64,000 nt of DNA. Source: Bagarius yarrelli (lineage: Eukaryota; Chordata; Actinopteri; Siluriformes; Sisoridae). The translations under genes and the position numbers were made by a program. A model generated the notes under the pieces. That model saw only the letters and a program-made list of their open reading frames with translations, did not search any database and was not told where the DNA came from. Each line of letters starts with the position of its first letter. The stretch's first letter is position 1. The DNA is taken from the NCBI GenBank assembly GCA_005784505.1, contig VCAZ01000132.1, positions 565,501 through 629,500 of the forward strand. The letters run 5' to 3'. Positions 37,128-49,600 of the stretch are shown in pieces.

Positions 37128-37225
37128 CATCTGTTGTTATATTCACTTCATCAAATAAATCCTTTATTTCTGAACATTGAAATAAATCTTGACAGTTTTC
37201 TTTTCTTATATATGTAGCTGGAGGT
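37128..37225 (-). other. candidate orphan exon, unidentified
   Basis: A 98-bp minus-strand stretch with a strong acceptor (CTTTTTTCTAG) and a strong donor (ATG|GTGAGTA). One frame is open throughout and reads PPATYIRKENCQDLFQ and ends NITTDG, with two cysteines and a glycosylation site. It lies 2.9 kb downstream of the clcc1 stop. It matches no family I recognise and may be chance. Confidence 0.25.
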
Positions 37226-37299
37226 CTAGAAAAAAGATTAACAAGACAGATTTTACAAAATAAAAGTAGCTTCTATAATTTGTTTAATTTGGATTTAAA

Positions 37300-37620
37300 A
37301 AAACTAGTCTTTACCTCACCAGTGTTAGTCTCACTTTCTTTATCTTCAGAGTAAACAGAACCATAAACCAACAAAAAATAATTATAATGAGAAAAACAAT
37401 GTGGTTCCACAGGAAGTATTAGACAGGGAGGGGATGTTAAGTGGAGTATCAGTTCCGGTAACCAGGTCCAGGTGGACCAATAAGGCTCCACTAGCATAAA
37501 CTGCTTCTCTTCCCATCTGACTTTACAGGTCTATCTTAGCAGGGGAATCCTGATCTGCCCTTGTTGTGTCCAGTACAGGAAAATGACTTTTTGACCCTCA
37601 AGTGTGTTGCATTGTTTCAA
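37300..37620 (-). mobile_element. possible DIRS-like fragment
   Basis: The minus-strand frame contains MLVEPYWSTWTWLPELILHL, similar in layout to the segment between RNase H and recombinase of DIRS elements (a hydrophobic LVAP-W-W-PEL pattern). The surrounding sequence does not help, and the similarity is short. Confidence 0.35.
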
Positions 37621-38019
37621 TTTGACACAATCATTCTCTATTGTGTGCCTGATATTTTAATAAAAGCTAGACATTTTAGTTGCATCATAGCAGATAACAG
37701 CTAACCAATTTGTTCAGCATGCTGAATGAGTAACCCATCTATTTCTAAAACCTATCTGACACACACCAAGTAAGTATAATATATAAGTATAATTAGTGTA
37801 TAAGTTGAATCTCACAATTTTTGTTTACCAAAATTTTGCAGTTTACTTTGAGCATTAAAAAATTTTAACATGATTAATCATTTTTGTACAATAAAAAGAT
37901 GATAATTCATGGTTTTAAAGTGTTAATCAAAAGGTAATTAAAAAATCATTAGCATTCAGCATAGCATTTTTTAAGCCTTATGAAAGAATATAAGGACAGA
38001 AACAGTCTGTTATTATAAA

Positions 38020-39775
38020 TAATGGCAGGATGGCCAGCCAGCTACACAGTAGTATGAGGCATTCATTACTCAGTTCCGGGAAGTGCAAAAGAAAAAAACT
38101 TCAGTGCAAGAATACACCCTTCGTTTTCGCATCTTCGCTGCATCCGATGGCTGGAATGAGCACAGCCTTCTAACTACCAGACTCGACCCCACACTCTGGC
38201 TCAAGTTAGTCTCATGGGGCTTAAACAGTTTTTACAACTCTCCATCAGGGTCGCCAAATGGATTAAGGTATGCTCAGGTAGTCCTCCATGCACTCTACAA
38301 AAACTCCTCTAATTCACAAGCACTAGAGCTCCTTTACTCCTGAGCCTCTTCCAGAGCCAATGACGTGGGTCATGCTCGCCTTTTCCCAGCTGAGCTGTCG
38401 GACATGTGATGCAAGGAAGTTTCTACCTGCCCACCACACCCAAGGGTGAGTGCAGTCTATTATCTTTCAAGCATTTGAAGTCTTCACCTGTTTGATTTAC
38501 CCTTGGTCTTCTGCACTGCAAGGAGTTCCACTTACTGGTTCTGATGAAGCCCACTTTTAAGAGTCTACTGTTTTAGGGCATCCTTGGCTCATTTGCCATA
38601 GCACTAATGTCTTCTGGACTACTGTTAAGATTTTTAAGTAGAGTGAGAGCTGCTTCGCTCAAAATTTTTCTAACCTGCCTCTCCATGACCGTTCAGTCAC
38701 TGTACCGGCCACCACTCTGGAGAGCCTCCTATAGAAACAGTCTCTGGAGATCTCTGTAGTATATTACCAATTCTTTCATTTTTTGCCCCAACAAGCTGCC
38801 ATGTTACCCCTCAAATGCCATGGCACTGCATTATTGACTTCCTGCCTGTTAAACTAGTGCCTTAAGGCAGGATTTACCCACTCTCTATACCTGAACAAAT
38901 GGCCATTGGGGAGGCTCTTCAACAGGGATATATCCATCTACTTTCCCTGCCACATCCAACTTTTTCTTTGTAGCAAAAAAAAAAAAAAGATGAAGGACTA
39001 CAACTATGCTTTGATTAGCCCTTAAAAATTAATATCCACTACAGCCTACCTACAGCACTTTACTGTGGGTTAGAGAAAGTTTCCACCAACTCTATTGAAA
39101 GGCCAAAAAGGGTACATTCCACTAACCTATTTAATTCCTGAGTTACATCAGCCCAAATAGGGTGTGCACGGACAAAAAGAAGGTTAAAGCTATCAGCCAT
39201 CATGCCTCATACTTAGACCTTCCACCATATGATAGCTGTAGTAATTCCTTGGGTTTGCAAATTTTTACATTCTTGCTTTTCCTCTGCGATCTCATGGTCC
39301 ACCCTGAACCTAAAAATCCAATCCTAGTAGAGATTGATGCCTCAACTTCAGGGGAACCCTCCTCAACTTCTAAGAAACTGGGGCTAAGAAACTAAATCAG
39401 CGTCAGACCCAGTGGGCTATCTTCCTCACCCACTTCATTTTCATGATCTCTTACCAACCTGGAACCATGAAATGCAAATACACTTTCCTGTCTCTACGCA
39501 CTGGAAGAACGACTACCTGATCCTGAACTTATAATTAACCTAAAACCTGGGCCCTGGAGGAAGAAATTGCAGCTGCCAGTGTCTCTGATTCGCCAATGGC
39601 CAGGTGGATGCTATGGCCAAAGCGCCACACCACCTTCCTTCAGGAAAGCTTCAACCATACCTACCCCTCAGTGCCCTTGGTCCCACATAGGGGTGGATTT
39701 CATAATGGACCTGCCCCATTTTGACAAGCACACCTGCATGAGGGTGTAGAACTTAATAACTACAGTCAAACGCTA
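38020..39775 (+). mobile_element. Ty3/gypsy-like retrotransposon relic, gag to integrase
   Basis: In order on the plus strand: a gag fragment (TQFREVQKKK, 38060-38340), a reverse transcriptase lead-in (RIYPLSIPEQMAIGEALQQG, about 38870-38930), an RNase H remnant with EIDASTSGE (39330-39360) and an integrase start (CPWSHIGVDFIMDLPHFD, about 39676-39730). Many stops and frame breaks; no LTR recognised. It breaks off within the integrase. The matching rest of an integrase of this kind is at 51710-52210, on the other side of clcc1. Confidence 0.75.
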
Positions 39776-40097
39776 CGTTAAGTTTCATAACCTTCCCTTA
39801 AAAATTAAGCAGGTATTACAGACTTAATAAGCACGACACAGATAAAATATAATTAGTTTATTTAGAAAAATTTTATACAATTATTTTGAAAATGAAATAA
39901 GAAAAAATGCCAATTCAGATGTCTGAGGCATGTTCCTGAACAGGACTGCCAATGTTGTCCACACGATTTCCTTCTTTGGATGCATCTCTGCATGCTGTAT
40001 TTTCTACCTACAACAAATTAACAAATATAAAACTGTTGAGGAAAACATAGACCAAATAAAATTAAATCAAATAAAAAAGGTTTATAAATGGAAAAAA

Positions 40098-40634
40098 CTA
40101 ATTAGTGAACATAATGTTTACCCCATTCTCTTTATTTTCTGATGTTTTGTTCTCTTTACTGTCAGATTTGGCACAGTGCGTCTTAGATACAGGTTGAGGT
40201 GCAGATGCTTTATTTTCCTCTTCCTCAACATGCTGATCTTGGACTTCAGCTGCTGCTGCTTCCTGTCTGGTGTCTGTCTCATCCCCACTGTTAAGGCTGT
40301 CTGCATTCCGAAGGGTTTCCACATAGACCCTTTGCTGCTCGTGTTGCGGTCTGTTGGGTCTCCTCTGGCGAATTTTAGGCCTGTTGTCTTCTTGGTTACT
40401 CCAGTGGTTTACTTGGTGACCCCCTTGTCCTCTGTAGTGTTCAAGCTGTGCAGCATGGTCAGCATCACCTCTTGCTAACCAGTTCCTTTCTTCTTCCCTG
40501 TGTTCCACTCGCTCCGTTAAGGAAGGAGCCGCAGGTTGCTGTGCAATGCCAGGTGGAGGATCCTGACGCCCCCCTCGAAGAGGCCTGAGAACAGCGTGAT
40601 GCACTGCTGCCTGGCCAGTACTGTATATAAATAC
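40098..40634 (-). CDS. clcc1: clcc1 last exon, polar C-terminal tail
   Basis: Encodes VFIYSTGQAAVHHAVLRPLR, then an R/Q/E/N-rich tail with DNRPKIRQRR and a lysine- and asparagine-rich end. 178 residues to the TAG at 40098-40100. Low-complexity tails are normal for CLCC1. A possible donor (AATGGG|GTAAAC) lies 22 bases before the stop and would change the last seven residues. This exon is absent from the upstream copy. Confidence 0.88.
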   Translation of the reverse strand, partial: VFIYSTGQAAVHHAVLRPLRGGRQDPPPGIAQQPAAPSLTERVEHREEERNWLARGDADHAAQLEHYRGQGGHQVNHWSNQEDNRPKIRQRRPNRPQHEQQRVYVETLRNADSLNSGDETDTRQEAAAAEVQDQHVEEEENKASAPQPVSKTHCAKSDSKENKTSENKENGVNIMFTN

Positions 40635-43600
40635 CTGAAAAAAAGGAAAACACCAATAGATTATACTGGATATTGTATGTTACAAGTGGCTGTCAGACAA
40701 GATAAATATCTAAAAAAAATATTTGCTTACAGACAGATCTAAATCTAACTGAAATTCTGTGATAATTTGATTAAATGACATTATATTAAATCTACAGATG
40801 CAGCAACAATATATGATGTTATGGCTGTACACACTTTATTATATAATTCTTAGAACAATCGAAAAAAAAATATTTTACTCTAAAACAACTAAAGAACATT
40901 TTATAAAATTGATCATTTCTTACCAGGATGGAGAGCCCGATTAGGAGAAGCACAGGTATCTGCAGTGTAATGGGCATCTCTTTCAGTAAAGCCCGGAGGA
41001 ACTCGCTTATCCCTTGCCCTAGGTGCTTCAGAGGGTCTGTTAGAAAGGTGATTATAGTCATAGTGATGGCCTGTAAAAGAAAACATGAACCAGGTCAGAC
41101 AGAGCAAGGACACTTTTTAATAAGTTGATGAGAATAACAGTAAAACAATATAAACCTTTGTCGGAGGCACCAGCAAGATTGGATTCACAATCAGGACCTC
41201 ATAGTACTGCTTACAAGGATCGTCCTGAAGAGTCCACGTGGTCCGATACCACTCTGAAAGATATAAAGTAAACGCCGATGTTTAAACAGTAGAGGTGGAA
41301 TATCTGTAGGTACCTCGTAATTCAATTCGATTTTGATTCTGAGAACTGTGATGCAATTATAGACTCATCCTTTGTTTTAATACAATTTTTTTCATACTGT
41401 TTGACTATTAAATGATCTTTATAAAGAATCGTGATCCTTTATTAATAAAGACAAATGGGATTTGGCAAGTCAAAAACAAAGGTACAAGGAACCGAAAGAA
41501 ACTGAAACATTTGCCTTAGCTGCAACAGCCATATTGGATACGTTTTTAGAAACTAAAACTAAGGCTCTGTCTGAAATGACACACTTCTTAAGTATGTACT
41601 ACATTTGTACTAACCAAGTAGACCAAGTAGACCAGACCTTCCAACTGTTAAAAAAGTCTGTTCTGTGTAGTATAGCTATGGTAGTAAGAACGAAATTTGG
41701 ACATACTACATTTGCTACTATTTGATATTTGCTAGGTGACAAAGTTAAATGATGTTAAATAACATTTTTTCTTTAACACTTGAAAAGTGAAAAGTGAGTT
41801 TTTTCTTTAACACTTGAAAAGTGAAAAGTGAGTCGCCACTTACGCTTTTCAAGCGCTTTAAATTTTGCTTAAAAAAATAAATAAAGTTCCTCGATTTTGG
41901 TATGGAGCCCAGATTTTTTTCAGTGTAATGCTGTTTCTCTGCCGCCATCATACTTTGAGTCAACATTATGTTATTAATTAACATTCAGAAATAAAAAATT
42001 GATTTTTTTGATGCATCTAGTAATCTAATATTCCCCCACCCGTTAAACACCAGAATCAGTTTTCATACACTGGTAAGAAGTTTGATGACGAAGATGGTCA
42101 GTACAGACTTCATGAACTCCAGACACAGTCACTACAGCAGCATCTCAATGATTTCAACATATTTACAGCTAACCGTGAGAGATCCAGAAGGTAATGGGTC
42201 TCTAACCAATGAGCCATGCCTACTGCAGTTATGCTCAGAACCTTTTGTTAAGCATTCTTGTAATATACACAAACCACCTCGACTGATTCCTTTAAATTAT
42301 GAGGAGCATTAGCACTAAATAAAGACAGACATAATGTAAATAACACTGTCAGGTGCAACTTCACCTTTCAAATTATCCATCCAATTGATTTTCTTCAATC
42401 CGGTGCACTTGTCATTGACGTTTTCCATCTTTACAATGTTGGCCTGGTGTTCGGCAAAGGCAATCTATAGAACAATTCCACATAGCATTAGCAAACCTCT
42501 TTAGTAGTGGTGGGCCTTATAAGAAAGAAATTCTCGATTATTTGACTTTCATTTTCATTAGTTTAATATCCACAAAATTGTACATCATTAGCTTTGTTCT
42601 ACATTATATTCTACATTATAAAGGTCTGGGCCAGACAAAACATCTATAATATAATCATGTATACCATGCAGTGTAGAAATACCTCCAACTATTGATATAT
42701 ATTTTATAGTGATCCATTTAACGTTACCTTATAAAGATAGAACCAGTTCCACACTAGACTGATTAAGAAACATACGGCAAACATTCTCTTAAACTGGACA
42801 AACCAGGACACCAAATACCACATCTCAGTGCAGATTATCAACACAATGATCAAGACCATGAATAAGAGCTGTAATGACAAAAAAAAAAGCATGTGAATAA
42901 TATATTATAACGGCAATAAAGGGCAAATAGAAAGCCAGAGCACTGAGTGAGAGTTGTGGGGCAGTTGTGCTCTATTAATTTAATATCAACTATATTGTTT
43001 ATTTACGCATGAAAATCAAAAAAACCATAAATATGTTTTACTGTGCTGGATTTTTACCTTGATAACAGTGTCGAGCTCCACACCAAATGTGTCCTCAAAG
43101 CGCCACTTCCAGGCTTCGTAGTCGTGGAGTTTAAAGTTTATAAGTATTTGACTGAGAGCATCATCCAGGGCTCCAGTTTTCCAGCTGTTCTCATCATTTA
43201 CGAAGTGCTGGATTTCGGCTACCATTTGTCTGGACAGCTTCACCTCAGCATCATAGTGCATTTCAGCAGTCACAGCACTGGGCTACAAATTTAATCAAAT
43301 AAAGAATTAGCACAGAGAAAGATCACGATAATGAAACATGAGATTTATGAAATGATCATACCAAGCCAAGTTTGCCAATTTCTCTTAGAAGTTTTGCCAG
43401 GAAGCGCTTGAAAACCGGATTACACGCTGGTGTTTGTGAGAAAAAGGTGACCTTCCTTTTGTGCTCTTCAAGCTGAAATAAGTAAATGAAGAGCAAAAAT
43501 GAATAACCATACTGTTTAAGATATCTGAAGACTAACGTTGCAACGAATTGCAGTTAACAGATGATCAGTCTGGATCACGACCCACGGTTCGACTCGCAGG

Positions 43601-46600
43601 GATCAATTGCTACTTTTTTTAACTTTCGAATTTATAATTTTATTTTAAAGATTGCAGTATAAAATCCCAATTTTACAGCCAGATATTGTTTATTTATCAA
43701 TTTCGTAACTACACGGAGCAGTTGTGTTCACATGACCGGGGCATGTTAATCAGTTAACGATGGCCAGCAGAGAAGCAAAACGATTGAAGAGTCTCCTGCA
43801 TCACTACAAACGCATGTATGGGAGCATTTTGGCTTTACAGACTAAAGCGATAAGCACAACTAGCGGGATGTTTATTGCTAAGTGGGAGATGCAAAGTCCG
43901 GTGCTACAGACACACCCGTTCTATGAAATTTACAAAGAGTGGAAGTTTCAAAGGAACCACAGGTAACGCCCAGAAATGTTAATGCAGAGACAGAAGCTCG
44001 ACTGGCTACTTCAGTTTCTAGCGAAAGGCTGGTTTCCACAGCATTCACTCTGTCTGCTAATCATGTCTAATGAGGACGTCTTAGCAGACAGAGTGACTGC
44101 TAAGATGTCCTCATTTTAAAAAAATTAGTTTGGGTCTGTTTTTGGGTCTCAGGTTGTTTTACACGTTAAACTTAAATGACCGAGGAGTGAATATTTTATT
44201 TAATTTTTTTAAGTTGGTAATTCATTTATTTTATTTTTGGTAAAACTATAGGTACCATAGGATTATTTTTTATAGGTGCCATAGGATTATTTTTTATAGG
44301 TGCCATAGGATTATTTTTTATACCATAGGTGCCATAGGATTATTTTTTATAGGTGCCATAGGATTATTTTTTATAGGTGCCATAGGATTATTTTTTATAG
44401 GATTATTGGCCATAGGATTTTTTTTATTTTTTATAGGTGCCATAGGATTATTTTTTTATAGGTGCCATAGGATTTTTTTTTAAAGGTACCATAGGTAGGA
44501 TTATTTTTTATAGGTGCCATAGGATTATTTTTTAAGGTGCCATAGGATTATTTTTTTATTGAAGGTACCATAGGATTTTTTTTATAGGTGCCATAGGATT
44601 ATTTTTTATAGGTGCCATAGGATTATTTTTTTTAGGTGCCATAGGATTATTTTTTATAGGTGCCATAGGATTATTTTTTAAAGGTACCATAGGATTCTTT
44701 TTTTATGCCCATAGGATTATTTTTTAAAGGTGCCATAGGATTATTTTTTGAAGGTTTTTTTAGCCATAGGATTATTTTTTATAGGTGCCATAGGATTATT
44801 TTTTAGGTGCCAGGGATGCCATAGGATTATTTTTTACCATAGGTGCCATTATTTTTTAAGGTCCATAGGTGGTGCCATGGATTATTTTTTTATAGGTGCC
44901 ATAGGATTATTTTTTATAGGTACCATAGGATATTTTTTAAAGTGGCCATAGGATTATTATTTTTAGGTGCCATAGGATGATTTTTTAAAGGTGCCATAGG
45001 ATTTTTTTTAAGGTGCCATAGGATTATTTTTCGAGGTGCCATATGGTATTTTTTGAAGGTCCATAGGATTATTTTTTATAGGTACCATAGGATTATTTTT
45101 TATAGGTGCCATAGGATTATTTTTAAGGTGCCATATTTTTTTTATAGGATTGTTTTTATAGGTTACTAGGATATTTTTAAAGGTGCCATAGGATTATTTT
45201 TTATAGGTGCCATAGGATTATTTTTTATAGGTGCCATAGGATTATTTTTTAAGGTGCCATGGCATTATTTTTTTAAGGTGCCATAGGATTATTTTTTATA
45301 GGTAAGGATTATTTTATAGGTACCATAGGATTATTTTTTAAGGTAGGTTAGGCAATTTTTTATAGGTGCCATAGTTATTTTTTATAGGTGGTACCATAGG
45401 ATATTTTTTAAGGTGCCCTAGGATTTTTTTTTTATAGGTACCATAGAGGATTATTTTTTAAATTTATAATTTTATTTTAAAGATTGCAGTATAAAATCCC
45501 CAATTTTAAAGCCAGATATTGTTTATTTATCAATTTTGTAACTACAACGGAGCAGTTGTGTTCACATGACCGGGCATGTTAATCAGTTAACGATGGCCAG
45601 CAGAGAAGCAAAAAAGATTGAAGAGTCTCCTGCATCATTACAAACGCATGTTATGGGAGCATTTTTGGCTTTACAGACTAAAGCGATAAGCACATCTAGC
45701 GGGAAGTTTTATTGCTAAGTGGGAGATGCAAAGTCCGTGCTACAGACACACCCCTTCTATGAAATTTACAAAGAGTGGAAGTTTCAAAGGAACCACAGGT
45801 AAACGCCCAGAAAAGTTAATGCAGTGACAGAAGCTCGACTGGGCCACTTCAGTTTTCTAGCGAAAGGCTGGTTTCCACAGCATTCACTCTGTCGCTGCTA
45901 ATCATGTCCAATGAGGACGTCTTAGCAGACAGAGTGACTGCTAAGATGTCCTCATTTAAAAAAAATTTGTTTGGGTCTGTTTTTTGGGTCTCAGGTTGTT
46001 TTTTACACGTTAAACTTAAATGACCGAGGAGTGAATATTTTATTTAATTTTTTAAGTTGATAATTCATTTATTTTATTTTTGCTAAAACTATAGGTACCC
46101 AATAGGATTATTTTTTATAGGTACCATAGGATTATTTTTTATAGGTGCCATAGGATTATTTTTTATAGGTGCCATAGGATTATTTTTTATAGGTGCCATA
46201 GGATTATTTTTTATAGGTTATTTTTGATTATTTTTTATAGTGCCATAGATTATTTTTTATAGGTGCCATAGGATTTTTTTTTAAAGGTACCATAGGATTA
46301 TTTTTTATAGGTGCCATAGGATTATTTTTTTAATAGGTGCCATTTTTTTTTTATACCCAGTTAGGTGCCATAGGATTATTTTTTTATAGGTAAGGTGCCA
46401 TAGGATTATTTTTTATAGGTGCCATAGGATTATTTTTTTAAAGGTGCCATAGGATTATTTTTTATAGGTGCCATAGGATTATTTTTTATAGGGTGGTCCA
46501 TAGGATTTTTTTTTAAAGGTACCATAGGATTTTTTTTATAGGTGCCATAGGATTATTTTTTATAGGTTGCCATAGGATTATTTTTTAAAGGTGCCATAGG

Positions 46601-49600
46601 ATTATTTTTTTTATAGGTGCCATAGGATTATTTTTTAAAGGTGCCCATAGGATTATTTTTTTATAGGTGCCATAGGTGCCATAGGATTATTTTTTATAGG
46701 TGCCATATATTTTTGGTGCCATTATTTTTTTATAGGTGCCATAGGATTTTTTTTTTAAAGGTGCCATAGGATTATTTTTTATATAGTATTTTAAGGTGCC
46801 ATAGGATTATTTTTTATAGGGTGCCATAGGATTATTTTTTTGAAGGTACCATAGGATTATTTTTTATAGGTGCCATAGGATTATTTGTTATAGGTGCCAT
46901 AGGATTATTTTTTAGGTGAATTTTTTTTATAGGTGCCATAGGATTATTTTTTTAAAGGTGCCATAGGATTTTTTTTATAGGTACCATAGGATTATTTTTT
47001 AAATTATAAATTTTATTTTAAAGATTGCAGTATAAAATCCCAATTTTACAGCCAGATATTGTTTATTTATCAATTTCGTAACTACACGGAGCAGTTGTGT
47101 TCACATGACCGGGGCATGTTAATCAGTTAACGATGGCCACAGCAGAAAGCAAAAAAGATTGAAGAGTCTCCTGCATCATTACAAACGCATGTATGGGAGC
47201 ATTTTGGCTTTACAGACTAAAGCGATAAGCACATCTAGCGGGAAGTTTATTGCTAAGTGGGAGATGCAAAGTCCGGTGCTACGACACACACCCCTTCTAT
47301 GAAATTTACAAAGAGTAGAAGTTTCAAAGGAACCACAGGTAACGCCCAGAAATGTTAATGCAGAGACAGAAGCTCGACTGGCTACTTCAGTTTCTAGCGA
47401 AAGGCTGGTTTCCACAGCATTCACTCTGTCTGCTAATCATGTCTAATGAGGACGTCTTAGCAGACAGAGTGACTGCTAAGATGTCCTCATTTTAAAAAAA
47501 TTAGTTTGGGTCTGTTTTTGGGTCTCAGGTTTGTTTTACACGTTAAACTTAAATGACCGAGGAGTGAATATTTTATTTAATTTTTTTAAATTGGTAATTC
47601 ATTTATTTTATTTTTGCTAAAAACTATAGGTACCCATAGGATATTTTTTATAGGTACCATAGGATTATTTTTTTTATAGGTAGGATTTTTAGGTACCATG
47701 GATATTTTTTATAGGTGCCATAGGATTATTTTTTAAAGGTGCCATAGGATTATTTTTTATAGGTGCCATAGGGTTATTTTTTAAAGGTGCCATAGGATTA
47801 TTTTTGAAGGTACCATAGGATTATTTTTTTATAGGTGCCATAGGATTATTTTTTATAGGTGCCATAGGATTATTTTTTATAGGTGCCATAGGATTATTTT
47901 TTATAGGTGCCATAGGATATTTTTTAAAGGTGCCATAGGATTATTTTTTAAGGTGCATAGGATTTTTTTTAAGGTACCATAGGATTATTTTTTATAGGTG
48001 CCATAGGATTATTTTTTATAGGTACCATAGGATTATTTTTATATAGGTGCCATAGGATTATTTTTTGTAGGTACCATAGGATTATTTTTTAAGGTGCCAT
48101 AGGATTATTTTTTGAAGGTACCATAGGATTATTTTTTAGGTGCCATAGGTATTTTTTTAAGGTCCATAGGATTATTTTTTATAGGTGCCATAGGATTATT
48201 TTTTATAGGTACCATAGGATTATTTTTTATAGGTGCCATAGGATTATTTTTTAAAGGTGCCATAGGATTATTTTTTATAGGTGCCATAGGATTATTTTTT
48301 ATAGGTGCCATAGGATTATTTTTTATAGGTGCCATAGGATTATTTTTTTATAGGGCCATAGGATTATTTATAGGGTGCCATAGGATTATTTTTTATAGGT
48401 ACCATAGGATTTATTTTTTATAGGTGCCATAGGATTATTTTTTTATAGGTGCCATAGGATTATTTTTTATAGGTGCCATAGGTATTTTTTTTATAGGTGC
48501 CATAGTAATTATGGCGATCCGTGACTCAAAAACCGTGATGTGATCCGTACTGTGAGTTTCATGAGCCTTTGCACAACTACTGATTTTTGCATCACTATAA
48601 TACAGACCGCTGATTGTGCCAACAATTTACATGGATTTACATTTGAAAAGAAATTTTCTCATCCAGAGCGACTTACATTTTATTATACAGCTGAGCAATT
48701 GGTGGTTAAGGGCCTGGTTCAGTGGCACAGCAATGGTAACTTGGTGGTGTTGGCAATCAAACCTACAATCATCTGGTTAGCAGCCGAACACCTTAACCAT
48801 TGAGCTACCACTTCCACCATTTATCATCTCCTGTAACTCCTCACCAATTGCAAAAGACCAGGTAAAACTTCAGCCCCAAATAGGTGTATCCCCCAGTCTA
48901 AAGACTTTGTGGGCCCCTTTCTTTACAAAGATTATTAAAAAAATCCCTTCTATCAAAACTGAGCATGGTTTAAGGGCCTCACTATACTCCAAATACTCAA
49001 AACATCCGCATTTCGGGGCTAATACATACAATAACAACTGCACTGATACCTGTAGTAATAAAGTGTCTGACACTGCAGAGCTCCATTACAGCTCAATTAG
49101 AAAAAGTGCAGTTAACCAGTGACTGAATAACATCCTAAAGAACCACAAACCCTGTGTGAGCTTTGCCCGAATTCTTGTGTGAATTTAATGCGATAATTTA
49201 GTACGATCAGTGTGAACATTGTTTAACACAAACTCAGCCAGCTCTCCAAGCTGACAATAGCTGGCAACTGGATCAGAAGCTCCCTCAATAACAGTAAGGA
49301 ACTAATTTCCTCAATGTATGCTATTTAAAGTATGCTTATCTCTCTGTTCTGACACCAAGGTGGTGGAACGGTGGAACCTCCCATCAATGTCGGGCCAGAC
49401 AAGTCATTGACTGTTTTTAAGAGATGATGGAAGACCTACTTTTTCTCTTAAATACCTAAACTAGCAATTGATTAAAAAAAGGACTGCTATTCTTTCGACA
49501 GTTTTGAGGTTTTGTCGCACTTTCTTTGTGATCTAAACTGGAATGGAATTTTTATTGTTAATAATGTCGACTACTTGTTTCAGCCCTGACCCTGGACCGC

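Larger units (their letters stand above)
43545..48605 (+). mobile_element. degenerate hAT-like element hosting the minisatellite
   Basis: Left end: GTCTGGATCACGACCCACGG at about 43570. Right end read on the minus strand: GTACGGATCACATCACGGTT at about 48555. These are imperfect inverted ends of the kind common to fish hAT elements. Inside, the spacer at 43977-44095 encodes EARLATSVSSERLVSTAF and then, past two stops, ADRVTAKM-like sequence. ATSVSSERLxSTAG is the start of the hAT C-terminal dimerisation domain, so this is transposase residue. The rest is minisatellite. It lies in the second intron of clcc1, opposite to the gene. Confidence 0.6.

Noticed and set aside
37273..37497. WSTWTW-containing frame as a cytokine-receptor WSxWS motif
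   Set aside because: Spacing and surroundings do not fit a fibronectin type III domain; a DIRS-like fragment explains it better, although weakly.
43760..43966. 68-residue frame MASREAKRLK as a gene
   Set aside because: The same stretch is repeated in all three spacers with frame-breaking indels, inside the hAT-like element, so it is transposon-derived sequence.
48129..48335. MAPIKNNP repeat frame as a real repeat protein
   Set aside because: It lies wholly inside the minisatellite, in an intron, and the frame is lost in most of the array by unit-length changes.
44246..48508. Regular repeats separated by spacers as a CRISPR-like array
   Set aside because: Repeat units abut each other, the spacers are copies of one another, and the genome is vertebrate with no cas-like genes.
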